Of a stretch of 64,000 bases of DNA, positions 53,496-64,000 are shown one piece after another. The translations under genes were made by a program, and so were the position numbers. The number at the start of each line of letters is the position of its first letter. The stretch's first letter is position 1. This DNA is from CAXXHQ01 sp963665265 (GTDB lineage Bacteria > Planctomycetota > Planctomycetia > Pirellulales > Thermoguttaceae). The stretch spans positions 2,542,001 through 2,606,000 of the forward strand of contig OY762224.2 of the NCBI GenBank assembly GCA_963665265.2. The letters run 5' to 3'. The notes below the pieces were generated by a model. The model had not been told where the DNA came from. It searched no databases and saw only the letters and a list, made by a program, of their open reading frames with translations.

Positions 53496-55085
53496 TCATT
53501 TTCCTATATTCTGAAATTGAAGCAATTCTCGGTCGTCGATATTCGCTTTCCGACCTTGCATTTCCTTCCATTTCGATTTTTGTTTCATGGTCAACTCGTT
53601 TAAAACGATTCTGGCGGTCATTTCCTTTTCTTCGGAAACGAGCTTGTCGGCGAGTTGCGAGTTTATCGATTTTGGACGCGACTTGAACAACTCTAGGGTT
53701 TGTCGTCGCCGCCTTAAAGCATCTGAAATGGATTCTCGTTGGCTGTCGTTTAAAGCGAGTTCGTCTTGGACGTCGGTTTCTTCCAAAGCGTACACGCCCG
53801 ACGCTTGGAGGCGAATTTGCCGTAGGCGATCAAATTGCTCTTGGCGGAGAATTTCCTTTAACTTTTTTTGCGATTCAACGACGTTATCTTCGTCCGTCGG
53901 CAGCTCCTTGATCTTCGCCTCCTGATCGGCGTCGATTGCCACGTCTTCATTAACTGAGTCGAGATCTAATAGGCGGAACAGTTGGGATGCTTGCGAACAT
54001 TCGTCGCCCCTGGCGGTGCGCTCTCTCGTTTCGCCTTGCGGGGATAAAGAGGGCTCAAATAGCGGATCGTCGGTATGAGGCGCATCGACGAAATTATCAC
54101 GCGCCGAGAAATTATCTGGGCCGCCGTGCGTTATTGTCTTTATTCCTCTTATCGCTCCTTGCATGCCGTGCTCTTCGGGAGTTTCGGCGTTGTTTAGCGA
54201 GGCGGTCCAAATATGTAAAACGAGCGGATTGACGAACGCCATATACGCGGCAAGCAGCAACGACGGGCCTCCGATGAGCCCGAGCATTCCGATGCCGAGA
54301 ACGCCTCGGTATCCATAGAGGCGAGTAAGTAACGTTTTGGCGATAATTGCCGTAAAACAAATAAAAGCAATCGCGGACCCGATAGTTACTATGGTGAAGG
54401 TCAATGAAGTATACGCAATTAATACCACGATAAACGCGACGTCTTGTAATTCAAACCACCGAGCGATGGCCGCCAACAAGACGGCCAGCAATATATTTAC
54501 GACGTAAGAGCCTACGATACCGAGACCGCTGTTAATAAAGCTTTTTTTTAATCTCATGGATATTCGCGGCCCGGATGAGGGCGGACATCTCGTTATCGGA
54601 CAAGCGCAATAGTACGCGGCGAGCGCGGCGACGAACGCGGCAGGAGCCCAAAGAAAACTATGGTAGGACTCCGTCTCTATCGTTGGGATCCGAAGCAAGC
54701 AAAATATTATTCCCAATGCGACGATCACGTAGGCGATTCCAAGCGATCGTTGGACGCACCAACCAAAAACATTTGTATGCGAGGCGAAGGAGCTCTTTCT
54801 CTTAGCGGAAATTGTTACGAGAATCGGTTGGTCGCTGACGCTTGCCGCGACGAGCGCCGGAGAAAGATCGTGGGAAGTTGAAGAATGCGCCGAGGCAGGT
54901 TCTCTCCGGAAGGGCGGCGGGGCGGCCGAGGTCGAAGACGGAGCGGCAGGCGTTTGAGGCGGAGCGGTCGGCGGTTTCGGCACGATGAACGCGGTTCCGC
55001 ATCCGCATTTTAATTGCTTGCCGATGTACTCTTCCGGCGCTGACGTAACTTGTTTGCACCCCGGGCAACGTACTTTGACGTCCAT
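53496..55085 (-). CDS. Zinc-ribbon membrane protein with C-terminal helical domain
   Basis: A 529-residue protein. The N-terminus is a zinc ribbon (RCPGCKQVTSAPEEYIGKQLKCGCG); a Pro/Ala/Ser-rich linker follows, then about five membrane helices (about 115-310). The soluble C-terminal part (about 370-529) is helical and holds a repeat-like QxxRLRQIRLQASGVYAL...LALNDSQRESI, similar to a helical domain I associate with planctomycete proteins. No enzyme motif is visible. I start it at the ATG at 55085, where the zinc ribbon begins. Confidence 0.6.
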   Translation of the reverse strand: MDVKVRCPGCKQVTSAPEEYIGKQLKCGCGTAFIVPKPPTAPPQTPAAPSSTSAAPPPFRREPASAHSSTSHDLSPALVAASVSDQPILVTISAKRKSSFASHTNVFGWCVQRSLGIAYVIVALGIIFCLLRIPTIETESYHSFLWAPAAFVAALAAYYCACPITRCPPSSGPRISMRLKKSFINSGLGIVGSYVVNILLAVLLAAIARWFELQDVAFIVVLIAYTSLTFTIVTIGSAIAFICFTAIIAKTLLTRLYGYRGVLGIGMLGLIGGPSLLLAAYMAFVNPLVLHIWTASLNNAETPEEHGMQGAIRGIKTITHGGPDNFSARDNFVDAPHTDDPLFEPSLSPQGETRERTARGDECSQASQLFRLLDLDSVNEDVAIDADQEAKIKELPTDEDNVVESQKKLKEILRQEQFDRLRQIRLQASGVYALEETDVQDELALNDSQRESISDALRRRRQTLELFKSRPKSINSQLADKLVSEEKEMTARIVLNELTMKQKSKWKEMQGRKANIDDRELLQFQNIGK

Positions 55086-55260
55086 ACAGACCACGCTCCG
55101 AATAGAAAAGACTGTCCCTGCTCAAACTATGATTAGAAACATTATGCTCGAATCCTGTTTTCGAGGCAACCGTTTCAAGAGCTACTGCCCCCCCATCGCG
55201 CGTTAAAATCGGCGAAATCTCTACAGCTTAACGCACAGGCGACCGATAGTTATATGCGCC

Positions 55261-56082
55261 ATGTGGTGTAAACACTGTCAACAAGACGTTCCCGCTCTTC
55301 CCGGCCAGGATGAGAAGAAGTTGAGCTGTCCCCGTTGCGGAACCGAGCTAAAAACGCTCGCCACCCGACGAAAAGCCGCTTCTTCCAAGTCCGAAGCCGA
55401 GCCGACCGCCTCTGCGCCGGTCGCCGAAAAGCCAGCTTGGGATAGCTGGGAGGAACAGGAGGCCCTGCGATACATCGGCCGCGTCTTAAAGGTCGATCAA
55501 ATTCGTACGGCCAGGGCTAAAAAACTCCTTGAAAACGGCTTCCGTCGAGTTGATTCGGCCCACGCGGTTTCGGAAGAGCAGGCGATTCGTCCCCCACATT
55601 GGGACCGTAAGCATGCTTTGGCCGACCGAGCGTCAAAAAAAACTCGAAAAGCCCTGCCGCCGGAACGCGGTTTCGGCTTCCTCGGTTTCCTTACTTGGAC
55701 GGTTTTAGCCTGCGGAATCACGACCTTCGTTTGCGGCGGAGTTTTGCTTGGTTGGTCGATGATTGGCCAACGCGACGAACTCTGGCGTCTTGGAGTTCCC
55801 TTCGCCGTCGGCGGGCAGGTCGCCCTGCTTCTCGGACTGATTCTCCAATTGGAGCGAGTTTGGCATGACGGTCGAAGCGCCGCCGCCAAGCTTGACGAAG
55901 TGGACGAAGAGTTACACGAGTTGAAATCGACGACGAATTTGCTCGGCGCGTCGCCTACCGGTCCGTCGAGCGCTTTCTACTCGCATTTTTCCGGCGGAGC
56001 CGGTCCGCACATTTTGCTGACCGATCTAAAAAGCCAGCTCGACCTCCTTGCCGCTCAACTTCGCGATACCGACGAGAAGTAA
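55261..56082 (+). CDS. Zinc-ribbon protein with two membrane helices
   Basis: A 273-residue protein with an N-terminal zinc ribbon (CKHCQQDVPALP, LSCPRCGTE), a basic linker, the segment ALRYIGRVLKVDQIRTARAKKLLENGFRRVDSAHAV, two membrane helices (about 140-165 and 178-200) and a C-terminal coiled coil (about 205-273). It resembles an uncharacterised planctomycete group. The zinc ribbon shared with the divergent upstream neighbour may be coincidence. Function unknown. Confidence 0.65.
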   Translation: MWCKHCQQDVPALPGQDEKKLSCPRCGTELKTLATRRKAASSKSEAEPTASAPVAEKPAWDSWEEQEALRYIGRVLKVDQIRTARAKKLLENGFRRVDSAHAVSEEQAIRPPHWDRKHALADRASKKTRKALPPERGFGFLGFLTWTVLACGITTFVCGGVLLGWSMIGQRDELWRLGVPFAVGGQVALLLGLILQLERVWHDGRSAAAKLDEVDEELHELKSTTNLLGASPTGPSSAFYSHFSGGAGPHILLTDLKSQLDLLAAQLRDTDEK

Positions 56083-56091
56083 ATCGATAAA

Positions 56092-56123
56092 AAAAGCCCG
56101 CGATTAAGAAACCGCGGGCTTTT
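56092..56123. terminator. Bidirectional terminator between the zinc-ribbon gene and glyS
   Basis: A perfect 11-bp stem, AAAAGCCCGCG/CGCGGGCTTTT (56092-56102 with 56113-56123), flanked by A and T runs, lies between two convergent genes. Confidence 0.85.
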
Positions 56124-56150
56124 CAATTTTCTTGGGCGGAAAACGGCGAC

Positions 56151-57764
<1,614 letters not shown>

Positions 57765-57896
57765 GATTGATAAGGCTCCGAAACGATTCAAAAATACGAA
57801 TCTTAATAGTTTATCTTGGAAAGCCGCGTCCGACCAGCGGGCGGAACGACCGAGACGGAGGGAAAAATCGCCCGGAAATGACGGTAGGAAGCCGGA

Positions 57897-58667
57897 TTAG
57901 CTTAGGCGGACGTAAAAATCTTCGACGTCCAACTCCGGCGCGCCTGTGAATTTATCGATCTGCGAGGCGGCGAGAATATCGTCGTCCAATCCCAACGCGA
58001 TCAAATTTTTCGCACCCAAGGTCTTGCGTAATTCCTCTTCCATACGACCGGGCAGAATCGGCTCGGCGCCGATCGCGCAAGGGAGCGGGAACGACTGAAG
58101 CCAGACTTCCTTGGCCGTCATCGCTTGCGCGTTCAGAAGGTACGTCAATCCGCCGACCTTTTCCAATCGTTCGACGAGCATGCCCGCCAAGAGGATGTCG
58201 TCTTGGCTGAATTCACCGTCGGTTCCGGAGCAAATAATATGAATTTGTTCGCAACCGATCAATTTTTTCACGATGGCCGAGGCGTTGACGAAAGCGGCGA
58301 GAAAAACGCGATTGGCCGCCCTTGCCAGAGCCATCGTCGCGGTGCCGTTCGTAGTTGTGAAGATAATTTTCTTTCCGCGTATATCGTCCGTGATATATTC
58401 TTCCGGGGAATTTCCCAAATCGAATCCTTCGATGAGCGTGCCGTTGCGTTCGCCGCCTAACAGAATTTCATTTCGAGGCAACTTGTCGGCCATCGCTCGC
58501 GCTTCCTCGATTTCACGGCATGGATAGACCCTCACGGCCCCCGACTCTAGGGCGAAGGCGATCGTGGTGGTCGATCGTAAAACGTCGATAACGACGGCCG
58601 TCCCTCCGACAAGCGTATCGGGATCGATTAATTTCGGCAAAGCGTAAACGTTAAGTTCGGGGGCCAT
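57897..58667 (-). CDS. comB: 2-phosphosulfolactate phosphatase
   Basis: ComB family: dephosphorylates 2-phosphosulfolactate, a step of coenzyme M and sulfolactate synthesis. The 256 residues show VVIDVLRSTTTIAFALESGA, LLGGERNG, GFDLGNSPEEY, IIFTTTNGT and ICSGTDGEFSQDDILLAGML, all family marks with the metal-binding Asp/Glu. No comA or comC is nearby, and isolated comB genes are frequent in bacteria that make no coenzyme M, so its real substrate here is open. Confidence 0.9.
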   Translation of the reverse strand: MAPELNVYALPKLIDPDTLVGGTAVVIDVLRSTTTIAFALESGAVRVYPCREIEEARAMADKLPRNEILLGGERNGTLIEGFDLGNSPEEYITDDIRGKKIIFTTTNGTATMALARAANRVFLAAFVNASAIVKKLIGCEQIHIICSGTDGEFSQDDILLAGMLVERLEKVGGLTYLLNAQAMTAKEVWLQSFPLPCAIGAEPILPGRMEEELRKTLGAKNLIALGLDDDILAASQIDKFTGAPELDVEDFYVRLS

Positions 58668-58883
58668 GTAAGCGCCGGCGGGTAAGTTGGTCGTTTCGTA
58701 TCAATTGGACCGCAAAAGAAGAAAACAAAGTCGCTTTTTCTTTATCAGATCGCTACGAGCGTGACCTTCCGAATTTCTCGCCTAAGTTTTACAATATGGG
58801 GGCGTATCCGGTTTCGGCGACCGCATTCCCGGCGCATTCGGCGTAAACCGACCGATCCGAAAACCCTTTAACGGCCGAATAGC

Positions 58884-59600
58884 ATGTCAGCCATCGACAA
58901 ATCCGCCTCTCGCGTGAAGGAAATGTTCGGCCAAATCGCCGCGCGATACGATTTCCTCAACAGGCTTTTGTCGATGGGCGTTGATCGTTACTGGCGTCGT
59001 AAGACGGTTCGCCTCGTTGCGCCGCACGAAAATGCCGGACCGATTCTCGACGTATGCACGGGGACGGCCGATCTGGCGTTGGCTTTTTGGCGAGCAAGTC
59101 GCAAGCGATGCCGAGTCGTCGGAGCCGACTTCTGCAGGCCGATGCTCGTCGTCGGAAACGAAAAACGGAAGAAAGCGCAGAGCGGCGAATCGGTCACGCT
59201 GGTCGAGGCGGACGCCATGCGGCTCCCTTTCTCCGACGACAGCTTCCAAATTGTCTCCGTCGCTTTTGGTCTTCGTAACGTCGCCGAGGCGGACGTTGGA
59301 CTGCGCGAGATGGTCCGGGTTTGTCAAAAAGGGGGTAAAATCGCGGTCTTGGAGTTTACCACGCCGCGAAATTGGCTCTTAAAACGGCTTTACGCCGCCT
59401 ATTTTCGGCATGTTTTACCGCGCATCGGCCAAGCGCTGGCTACGAACTCTCAGGATGCGTACAATTATCTTCCGGCGACCGTCGGCGAGTTTCCGCAATA
59501 CGAAGCGTTGGTCGATAGAATGCGCGAGGCCGGACTTGCCGAAGTTCGTTACTATCCGCTCACGTTCGGCGTCGCCACGCTTTACGTCGGCGTGAAATAA
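58884..59600 (+). CDS. menG: Demethylmenaquinone methyltransferase
   Basis: UbiE/MenG SAM methyltransferase, last step of menaquinone synthesis. In 238 residues: VKEMFGQIAARYDFLNRLLSMGVDRYWRR (family N-terminus), the SAM motif ILDVCTGTADLALAFWR, DFCRPML, EADAMRLPFSDDSFQIVSVAFGLRNVAEADVGLREMVRV and ILEF-like VLEFTTPRN. Since the genes that follow belong to menaquinone synthesis and no ubiquinone gene is present, the substrate is most likely demethylmenaquinone. It begins a four-gene same-strand run. Confidence 0.93.
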   Translation: MSAIDKSASRVKEMFGQIAARYDFLNRLLSMGVDRYWRRKTVRLVAPHENAGPILDVCTGTADLALAFWRASRKRCRVVGADFCRPMLVVGNEKRKKAQSGESVTLVEADAMRLPFSDDSFQIVSVAFGLRNVAEADVGLREMVRVCQKGGKIAVLEFTTPRNWLLKRLYAAYFRHVLPRIGQALATNSQDAYNYLPATVGEFPQYEALVDRMREAGLAEVRYYPLTFGVATLYVGVK

Positions 59601-59628
59601 TTTTCATCCTCTTTTTCCGTTCTGAATT

Positions 59629-60321
59629 ATGAAACCGAATTTCGTCGTTGCGATTACCGGAGCGAGCGGCGCAACCTACGGCCTTCGATTGCTCGAGACG
59701 TTATGCGCGGCCGGATGCGACGTGCACTTGACGTTAAGCCACGCCGCGCAAACGGTTTTGAAGCAAGAGATGGATTTGAACGTCGATCTAGAGAATTTTT
59801 CCGCCTCGTCGCTAATGCTCGACGTCGGCGAAAACGTCAATGATCACAAATTACAAGACCTTCGCTCGGCGGCGGGAATATCGAGCGATTCGAGCAACGT
59901 CTTGGCCGTCGGCTCGGGGGAACCGGGAACGATTACCTATCATCACTACCGCGACGTACTTTCGCCGTTAGCGAGCGGATCGTCGTTGACCGACGGGATG
60001 GTCATTTGCCCTTGCTCCGGCCGAACGTTAGGCGCGGTCGCCAGCGGCTACGGCGATAATCTCATTCATCGCGCGGCCGAGATTCATTTGAAAGAGCGGC
60101 GCAAGCTGATTCTCGTCACTCGGGAAACGCCTCTTTCGCTGGTGGCCATTGAGAACATGCGACGAGTGACCGAAGCCGGCGCCGTTATTTTGCCGGCCTC
60201 TCCCGGGTTCTACCACGGCGTTAAAACGATTCGCGATTTGGTCGATTACGTCGTCGCTCGCATTTGCGATCAACTTGGCGTGCCCAACGCTCTCATTCGC
60301 CGCTGGGGAAACGAATCGTAA
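59629..60321 (+). CDS. ubiX: UbiX-type flavin prenyltransferase
   Basis: Makes prenylated FMN, the cofactor of UbiD-type decarboxylases, by joining FMN and dimethylallyl phosphate. Motifs: VVAITGASGATYGLRLLETL (FMN loop), MVICPCSGRTLGAVASGYGDNLIHRAAEIHLKERRKLILVTRETPLS and MRRVTEAGAVILPASPGFYHG. At 230 residues it is about 30 longer than usual, with an insert near 75-105 (SSDSSNVLAVGSGEPGTITYHHYRD). In futalosine-pathway organisms a UbiX/UbiD pair decarboxylates the naphthoate ring. No ubiD is in the window. Confidence 0.93.
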   Translation: MKPNFVVAITGASGATYGLRLLETLCAAGCDVHLTLSHAAQTVLKQEMDLNVDLENFSASSLMLDVGENVNDHKLQDLRSAAGISSDSSNVLAVGSGEPGTITYHHYRDVLSPLASGSSLTDGMVICPCSGRTLGAVASGYGDNLIHRAAEIHLKERRKLILVTRETPLSLVAIENMRRVTEAGAVILPASPGFYHGVKTIRDLVDYVVARICDQLGVPNALIRRWGNES

Positions 60322-60373
60322 CCGAGACAAAACTAGCGGAGACGACTTCGCCTTCCAAGATAACGTGCGACCG

Positions 60374-61264
60374 ATGATTCGAAGACTTCGCTATTTTCTT
60401 GAAATGATTCGCTTCAGTCACACGCTGTTCGCGCTCCCATTCGCGCTATTAGCCGCTTTAATGGCATGGAAGGCGAATTCGCGACAAGAGCCTGCGATTG
60501 AGTTTCAGTGGAAACAACTCGTCGGGATACTCTTGTGCATGGTCTTCGCCCGGAGCGCGGCGATGACCTTTAATCGAATCGTCGATCGACGAGTTGACGC
60601 GGTCAATCCGCGAACCGCGAACCGACACCTTCCGCAAGGTCTTCTGGGCGTCGGCCTCGCGACGGCGTTCGCTTCCGCATGCTCCGTGTGCTTCGTCGCT
60701 TCGACGTTGTTATTTCTTCCGCAAAATCCGTTGCCGCTTTACGGCTCGATTCCCGTTTTGCTGTTTTTGTTCGGCTACAGCTTCGCCAAACGGTTTACCG
60801 CGCTTGCGCATTTTTGGCTTGGCGCCGCGTTGATGCTCGCACCCGTCGCCGCTTGGGCGGCGATTCGCGCCGAGATCGGCGTCGCTCCGACTTTGCTCGG
60901 GGCGGCCGTTTTACTGTGGGTCGCCGGTTTTGACGTCATCTACGCCTGCCAAGATTATGATTTTGACGTACGGGCGAATTTGCGAAGTTTACCCGCTCGG
61001 TTCGGAGTTTCGGGCGCCTTGAAAATCGCCGCGGCATGTCACGCCCTTATGCTTGCGCCGCTCGTCGTCTTGCCTTGGTTTTATCCGTTCTTCGGAACGA
61101 TCTATTATTGCGGTATCGCGGCCATCGCCGCCTTGTTAATCTACGAGCATGCTTTAGTGCGTCCCGACGATCTTTCGCGAGTGAACCGCGCATTCTTTCA
61201 TGTGAACGCCGTGGTTAGCGTCGGGCTTCTGGTAGTCGGAGCGCTTGACTTGTTTTGGCGCTAA
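60374..61264 (+). CDS. mqnP: UbiA-family prenyltransferase of the futalosine pathway
   Basis: Inner-membrane enzyme that attaches the isoprenoid tail to the menaquinone ring precursor. I start it at the ATG at 60374 (296 residues, MIRRLRYFLEMIRFSHTLFALPFALLAAL). The first Asp-rich motif is in FNRIVDRRVDAVNPRTANRHLP and the second in YACQDYDFD; eight or nine membrane helices are visible. Context between ubiX and mqnE supports MqnP over ubiquinone UbiA. Confidence 0.9.
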   Translation: MIRRLRYFLEMIRFSHTLFALPFALLAALMAWKANSRQEPAIEFQWKQLVGILLCMVFARSAAMTFNRIVDRRVDAVNPRTANRHLPQGLLGVGLATAFASACSVCFVASTLLFLPQNPLPLYGSIPVLLFLFGYSFAKRFTALAHFWLGAALMLAPVAAWAAIRAEIGVAPTLLGAAVLLWVAGFDVIYACQDYDFDVRANLRSLPARFGVSGALKIAAACHALMLAPLVVLPWFYPFFGTIYYCGIAAIAALLIYEHALVRPDDLSRVNRAFFHVNAVVSVGLLVVGALDLFWR

Positions 61265-61281
61265 GGACGACGTTTCGAGAT

Positions 61282-62409
61282 ATGGCATTTGGAAAAAGCA
61301 TGAATCACGCACGTCTTAAAGAGATTGAAAAAAAGGTCATTGCCGGGGAGAGACTTTCGTCGGCCGAGGGGGAATTTCTTTTTTCGCCGGAAGTCGATTT
61401 CCACGCCGTCGGGGAATTGGCCAATCTCGTTCGCAATCGTAAAAACGGCAACCTTGCTTATTACAATATTAATTCTCACTTGAACCCGACGAACGTTTGC
61501 GAGTTTCGCTGCGGGCTTTGCGCCTATAGTCGCGACGCCGGCGATCCGGATGCTTACGTGATGAGCCAAGATGACGTCGTTCGTCGCGGTCGGGAGGCCG
61601 ATGCGGCCGGCTGCACCGAATTGCACGTCGTCGGCGGCGCGAATCCCGACTTGCCGTTCGAGTGGCATCGCGAGGCCGTGCGAAGCCTTCACGATTCTTT
61701 TCCTCGCGTGCATATCAAGGCTTTTACCGCCGTCGAGATCGACTGGTTCGCGCGCCGATCGGGCAAAAGCGTTGAAACTGTTTTGCATGAGTTGATTGCG
61801 GTCGGGCTAGGCAGCATGCCGGGGGGCGGGGCCGAAATCTTCGCCGAAAACGTTCGCGCCGAAATATGCCCACGAAAAGCGGACGGCGCGACGTGGATCA
61901 GCGTGCATAGGACCGCGCATCGACTTGGACTGCGGACCAACGCCACGATGCTTTTCGGGCATCGCGAAAGTTACGGCCAGCGAATCGAGCATCTAATCGC
62001 CTTGCGAGAATTGCAGGATGCGACGGGCGGATTTCAAGCCTTTGTTCCGCTTTCTTTCCATCCGGAGAACACGAAATTCGCGGATTTGCGCCAACCGACG
62101 GCGGCGGAAAATCTTCGCACGACCGCCGTGAGCCGCTTGATGCTCGACAATTTCGATCATGTTAAGGCGTATTGGGTTTCGCTCGACGTGGGGACGGCCC
62201 AAGTCGCGTTGGCTTACGGGGCAGACGATCTCGACGGAACCGTTCGGCATGAACTGATCCATCATGCGGCGGGAAGCGTTGCGCCTGAAGCGCTCACGGT
62301 CGAGCGAATCACGCAACTTATAAAAGAGGCCGGCCGAGAGCCGGTTGAACGCGATTCGCTGTATCGTCGAGTCGTTCGCGAGGGCGCCGATTGGCGTGCG
62401 GAAGAATAA
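61282..62409 (+). CDS. mqnE: Aminofutalosine synthase
   Basis: Radical-SAM enzyme that joins SAM's adenosyl group to the enolpyruvyl ether of chorismate, giving aminofutalosine, an early step of the futalosine route to menaquinone. The 375 residues carry the cluster motif CEFRCGLCAYSRD (Cys73, 77, 80) after NINSHLNPTNV, then HVVGGANPDLPFEWHREAVRSLH and VGLGSMPGGGAEIFAENVR. The motif and order match MqnE rather than MqnC. Start at the ATG at 61282, 17 bases after the mqnP stop. The genes mqnA, B, C and D are not in the window. Confidence 0.93.
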   Translation: MAFGKSMNHARLKEIEKKVIAGERLSSAEGEFLFSPEVDFHAVGELANLVRNRKNGNLAYYNINSHLNPTNVCEFRCGLCAYSRDAGDPDAYVMSQDDVVRRGREADAAGCTELHVVGGANPDLPFEWHREAVRSLHDSFPRVHIKAFTAVEIDWFARRSGKSVETVLHELIAVGLGSMPGGGAEIFAENVRAEICPRKADGATWISVHRTAHRLGLRTNATMLFGHRESYGQRIEHLIALRELQDATGGFQAFVPLSFHPENTKFADLRQPTAAENLRTTAVSRLMLDNFDHVKAYWVSLDVGTAQVALAYGADDLDGTVRHELIHHAAGSVAPEALTVERITQLIKEAGREPVERDSLYRRVVREGADWRAEE

Positions 62410-62439
62410 ACGCCCCTTGTTCTCGTGCCTTTTAGGGGC

Positions 62440-64000
62440 TTATCCCACGTCGCCGAGGTCCAACGCTTTGCCGTATCGGGCTAGCGTCATGCGTCTGAGT
62501 AGGGCATGCTCCGGATTCGCGAGGCCGGGATCGCCGGCGACCAACTCTTGCGCATCATGGCGAGCTTCGAGCAATTCGGCTTGATCGCGGAGTAGGTCCG
62601 CGATGTAAAAAGGAGGCATTCCGTGCTGCTTCGAGCCGAAGAATTCGCCGGGACCGCGCAACCGAAAATCGACCTCGGCCAATTTGAATCCGTCGGTCGT
62701 CGAAACGAACGCCTTCAGTCGTTCGATTCCCTCGGATGTTTGCGGATCGCCGAAGACGGCGCAGAAGCCTGGATGTTTTCCGCGACAGATGCGGCCGCGT
62801 AATTGGTGCAATTGGGCGAGGCCGAAGCGCTCGCCGCTCTCAATGGTCATCAGCACGGCGTTGGAAACGTCCACGCCGACTTCGACGACCGAAGTCGAAA
62901 CGAGAACTTGCGTTTCGCCCGATCGGAAAGACTCCATGGCCGCGTCTTTTTCGGGAGGCGTCATGCGGCCATGAATCCATCCGACCCGGAAATCGGCCAA
63001 TTCGCCGTTGCATAGAGCCTCGAACGTCTCCTGCAAACTGGTCGCTTCGACGCGTTCCGATTCGTCGACCAAGGGCGCGATGACGTAGCCTTGCCGACCT
63101 TCGCGGAGTTTTTTGCGATAGAATTCCCACCAACGTTCGCGTTCGGTTTCGGTGACCCAGTAGGTGCGAACTTTCTGTCGACCGGGGGGCGAGTCGTCGA
63201 TCGTCGAAACTTCTAAATCGCCGAAGAGCGTCAGGGCCATGGTGCGGGGAATCGGCGTCGCCGTCATGACGAGATAGTGCGGGTCGAGTCCTGCGGATTT
63301 TAACGTGGCTCGTTGACGAACGCCGAATTTGTGTTGTTCGTCGATGACCGTTAACCCGAGCTTGGCGAACGTGACGTCGTCTTGGATCATCGCTTGCGTG
63401 CCGATGACGATATCGACCTCGCCTGCGGCGATGAGGCGAACCGTTTCCTCGCGCTCGGCCGAGGGCATTCCGCCGATCAATTGCGCTCGCCGCACTCGGC
63501 TATCGGCCAAGAGTTTTTCGAGGGTTCGAGCGTGCTGACGCGCAAGAACTTCGGTCGGGGCCATCATGGCGGCTTGATAGCCATGCGCGACGGCCAATAG
63601 CATGGCGTAAACCGCCGCCGCCGTCTTTCCGCTTCCCACGTCGCCTTGTAAGAGGCGATTCATCGGCAGAGGGCCTTGCATGTCCTTGGCGATTTCTTCG
63701 ATTGCGCGTTTTTGTCCTTCCGTGAAATCGAACGGAAATAGCCGACGAATTCGCGCGTCGATCGGAGCGGTCGCCTCCAGATTCGGCGACCGCCGATTGT
63801 CCGTCTGTCGGCGACGTTTGACCGCCAACGCCAATTGCAAAATGAATAGCTCTTGATAGATGAATCGTCGGCGGGCGACGGCGAGCGAGTCGGCGTCGTC
63901 GGGAAAATGAATTTGTTGCAGCGCCTCGCGTATCGGGGCTAAGCGATGCGTTTTTCGAAACTCTTCGGGAAAGACCTCCTCGAGCTGATCGGCGAATTGC
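62440..64000 (-). CDS. recG: ATP-dependent DNA helicase RecG (N-terminus outside window)
   Basis: Branched-DNA helicase that reverses stalled forks and processes Holliday junctions. The frame is open to the window edge; the true start lies beyond 64000. Visible are the wedge-domain end (DDADSLAVARRRFIYQELFILQLAL), FPFDFTEGQKRAIEEIAKDM, Walker A QGDVGSGKTAAA, the DExH-type motif VIDEQHKFGVRQRA, MTATPIPRTMALTLFGD, GWIHGRMTPPEKDAAM, STSVVEVGVDV and the QLHQLRGRICRG motif VI. It converges with mqnE, with 30 bases between stops. Confidence 0.95.
   Translation of the reverse strand, partial: QFADQLEEVFPEEFRKTHRLAPIREALQQIHFPDDADSLAVARRRFIYQELFILQLALAVKRRRQTDNRRSPNLEATAPIDARIRRLFPFDFTEGQKRAIEEIAKDMQGPLPMNRLLQGDVGSGKTAAAVYAMLLAVAHGYQAAMMAPTEVLARQHARTLEKLLADSRVRRAQLIGGMPSAEREETVRLIAAGEVDIVIGTQAMIQDDVTFAKLGLTVIDEQHKFGVRQRATLKSAGLDPHYLVMTATPIPRTMALTLFGDLEVSTIDDSPPGRQKVRTYWVTETERERWWEFYRKKLREGRQGYVIAPLVDESERVEATSLQETFEALCNGELADFRVGWIHGRMTPPEKDAAMESFRSGETQVLVSTSVVEVGVDVSNAVLMTIESGERFGLAQLHQLRGRICRGKHPGFCAVFGDPQTSEGIERLKAFVSTTDGFKLAEVDFRLRGPGEFFGSKQHGMPPFYIADLLRDQAELLEARHDAQELVAGDPGLANPEHALLRRMTLARYGKALDLGDVG

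Overview
The window looks like a piece of a Planctomycetota chromosome, most likely from the Pirellulales side of the phylum. Evidence for this is a DUF1559-type pilin-like protein, a BBP7-like outer-membrane barrel with a Cys-rich N-terminus, zinc-ribbon membrane proteins of the kind seen in planctomycetes, a lone ComB, DapL, a futalosine-type menaquinone block and many genes without a clear Shine-Dalgarno site. GC content is moderate. I see no rRNA, tRNA, CRISPR array, prophage or transposase. Most of the window is chromosomal housekeeping in short transcription units, with repeat-rich gaps between some of them.

Layout. 0-3.4 kb: a gene-poor start, then cyanophycin synthetase (cphA). 3.6-7.6 kb, minus strand: a TadG/VWA protein, then clpS-mtaB. 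7.8-10.5 kb: an M20 peptidase and serS. 10.7-12.1 kb: a stand-alone condensation-fold acyltransferase with a good sigma70-type promoter. 12.6-14.2 kb: purE and mtnA. 14.2-19.7 kb: a repeat-rich stretch holding a secreted tyrosine phosphatase fused to an autotransporter barrel, and a DEAD-box helicase with a long charged tail. 20.1-26.1 kb: a PEBP-family protein, pckA, a DUF433/DUF5615 toxin-antitoxin pair and a secreted S9 prolyl-type peptidase carrying a VHL beta-domain. 26.1-32.6 kb: a NupC transporter, a HAD phosphatase, an SLC5 symporter with a small membrane partner, and a CDF metal transporter with three C-terminal repeats. 32.6-36.5 kb: triplicated terminator repeats, araA and dapL. 36.9-42.5 kb: a small conserved protein, cimA and valS. 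42.6-49.9 kb: an outer-membrane barrel, a ferritin-like protein, an RND-type outer-membrane factor, an M42 peptidase, an ICMT-like methyltransferase and a PAS sensor. 50-56 kb: transaldolase, a YycJ-like nuclease, a DUF1559-like protein and two zinc-ribbon membrane proteins. 56-64 kb: glyS, comB, a menaquinone block (menG-ubiX-ubiA-mqnE) and the 3' part of recG.

Two observations stand out. First, cimA (citramalate synthase, the pyruvate route to isoleucine) is preceded by a 27-codon reading frame that ends Val-Ala-Val-Glu-Ile-Ile-Ile-Gly-Val. It is followed at once by three mutually exclusive RNA strands and a T8 tract, which is the architecture of an isoleucine-sensing transcription attenuator. 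Second, the S9 peptidase contains a segment that aligns residue for residue with the hydroxyproline-binding face of the human VHL tumour suppressor. This suggests a secreted proline-directed peptidase with a hydroxyproline-recognition module. Neither is proven from sequence alone; decisive tests are given in the findings.
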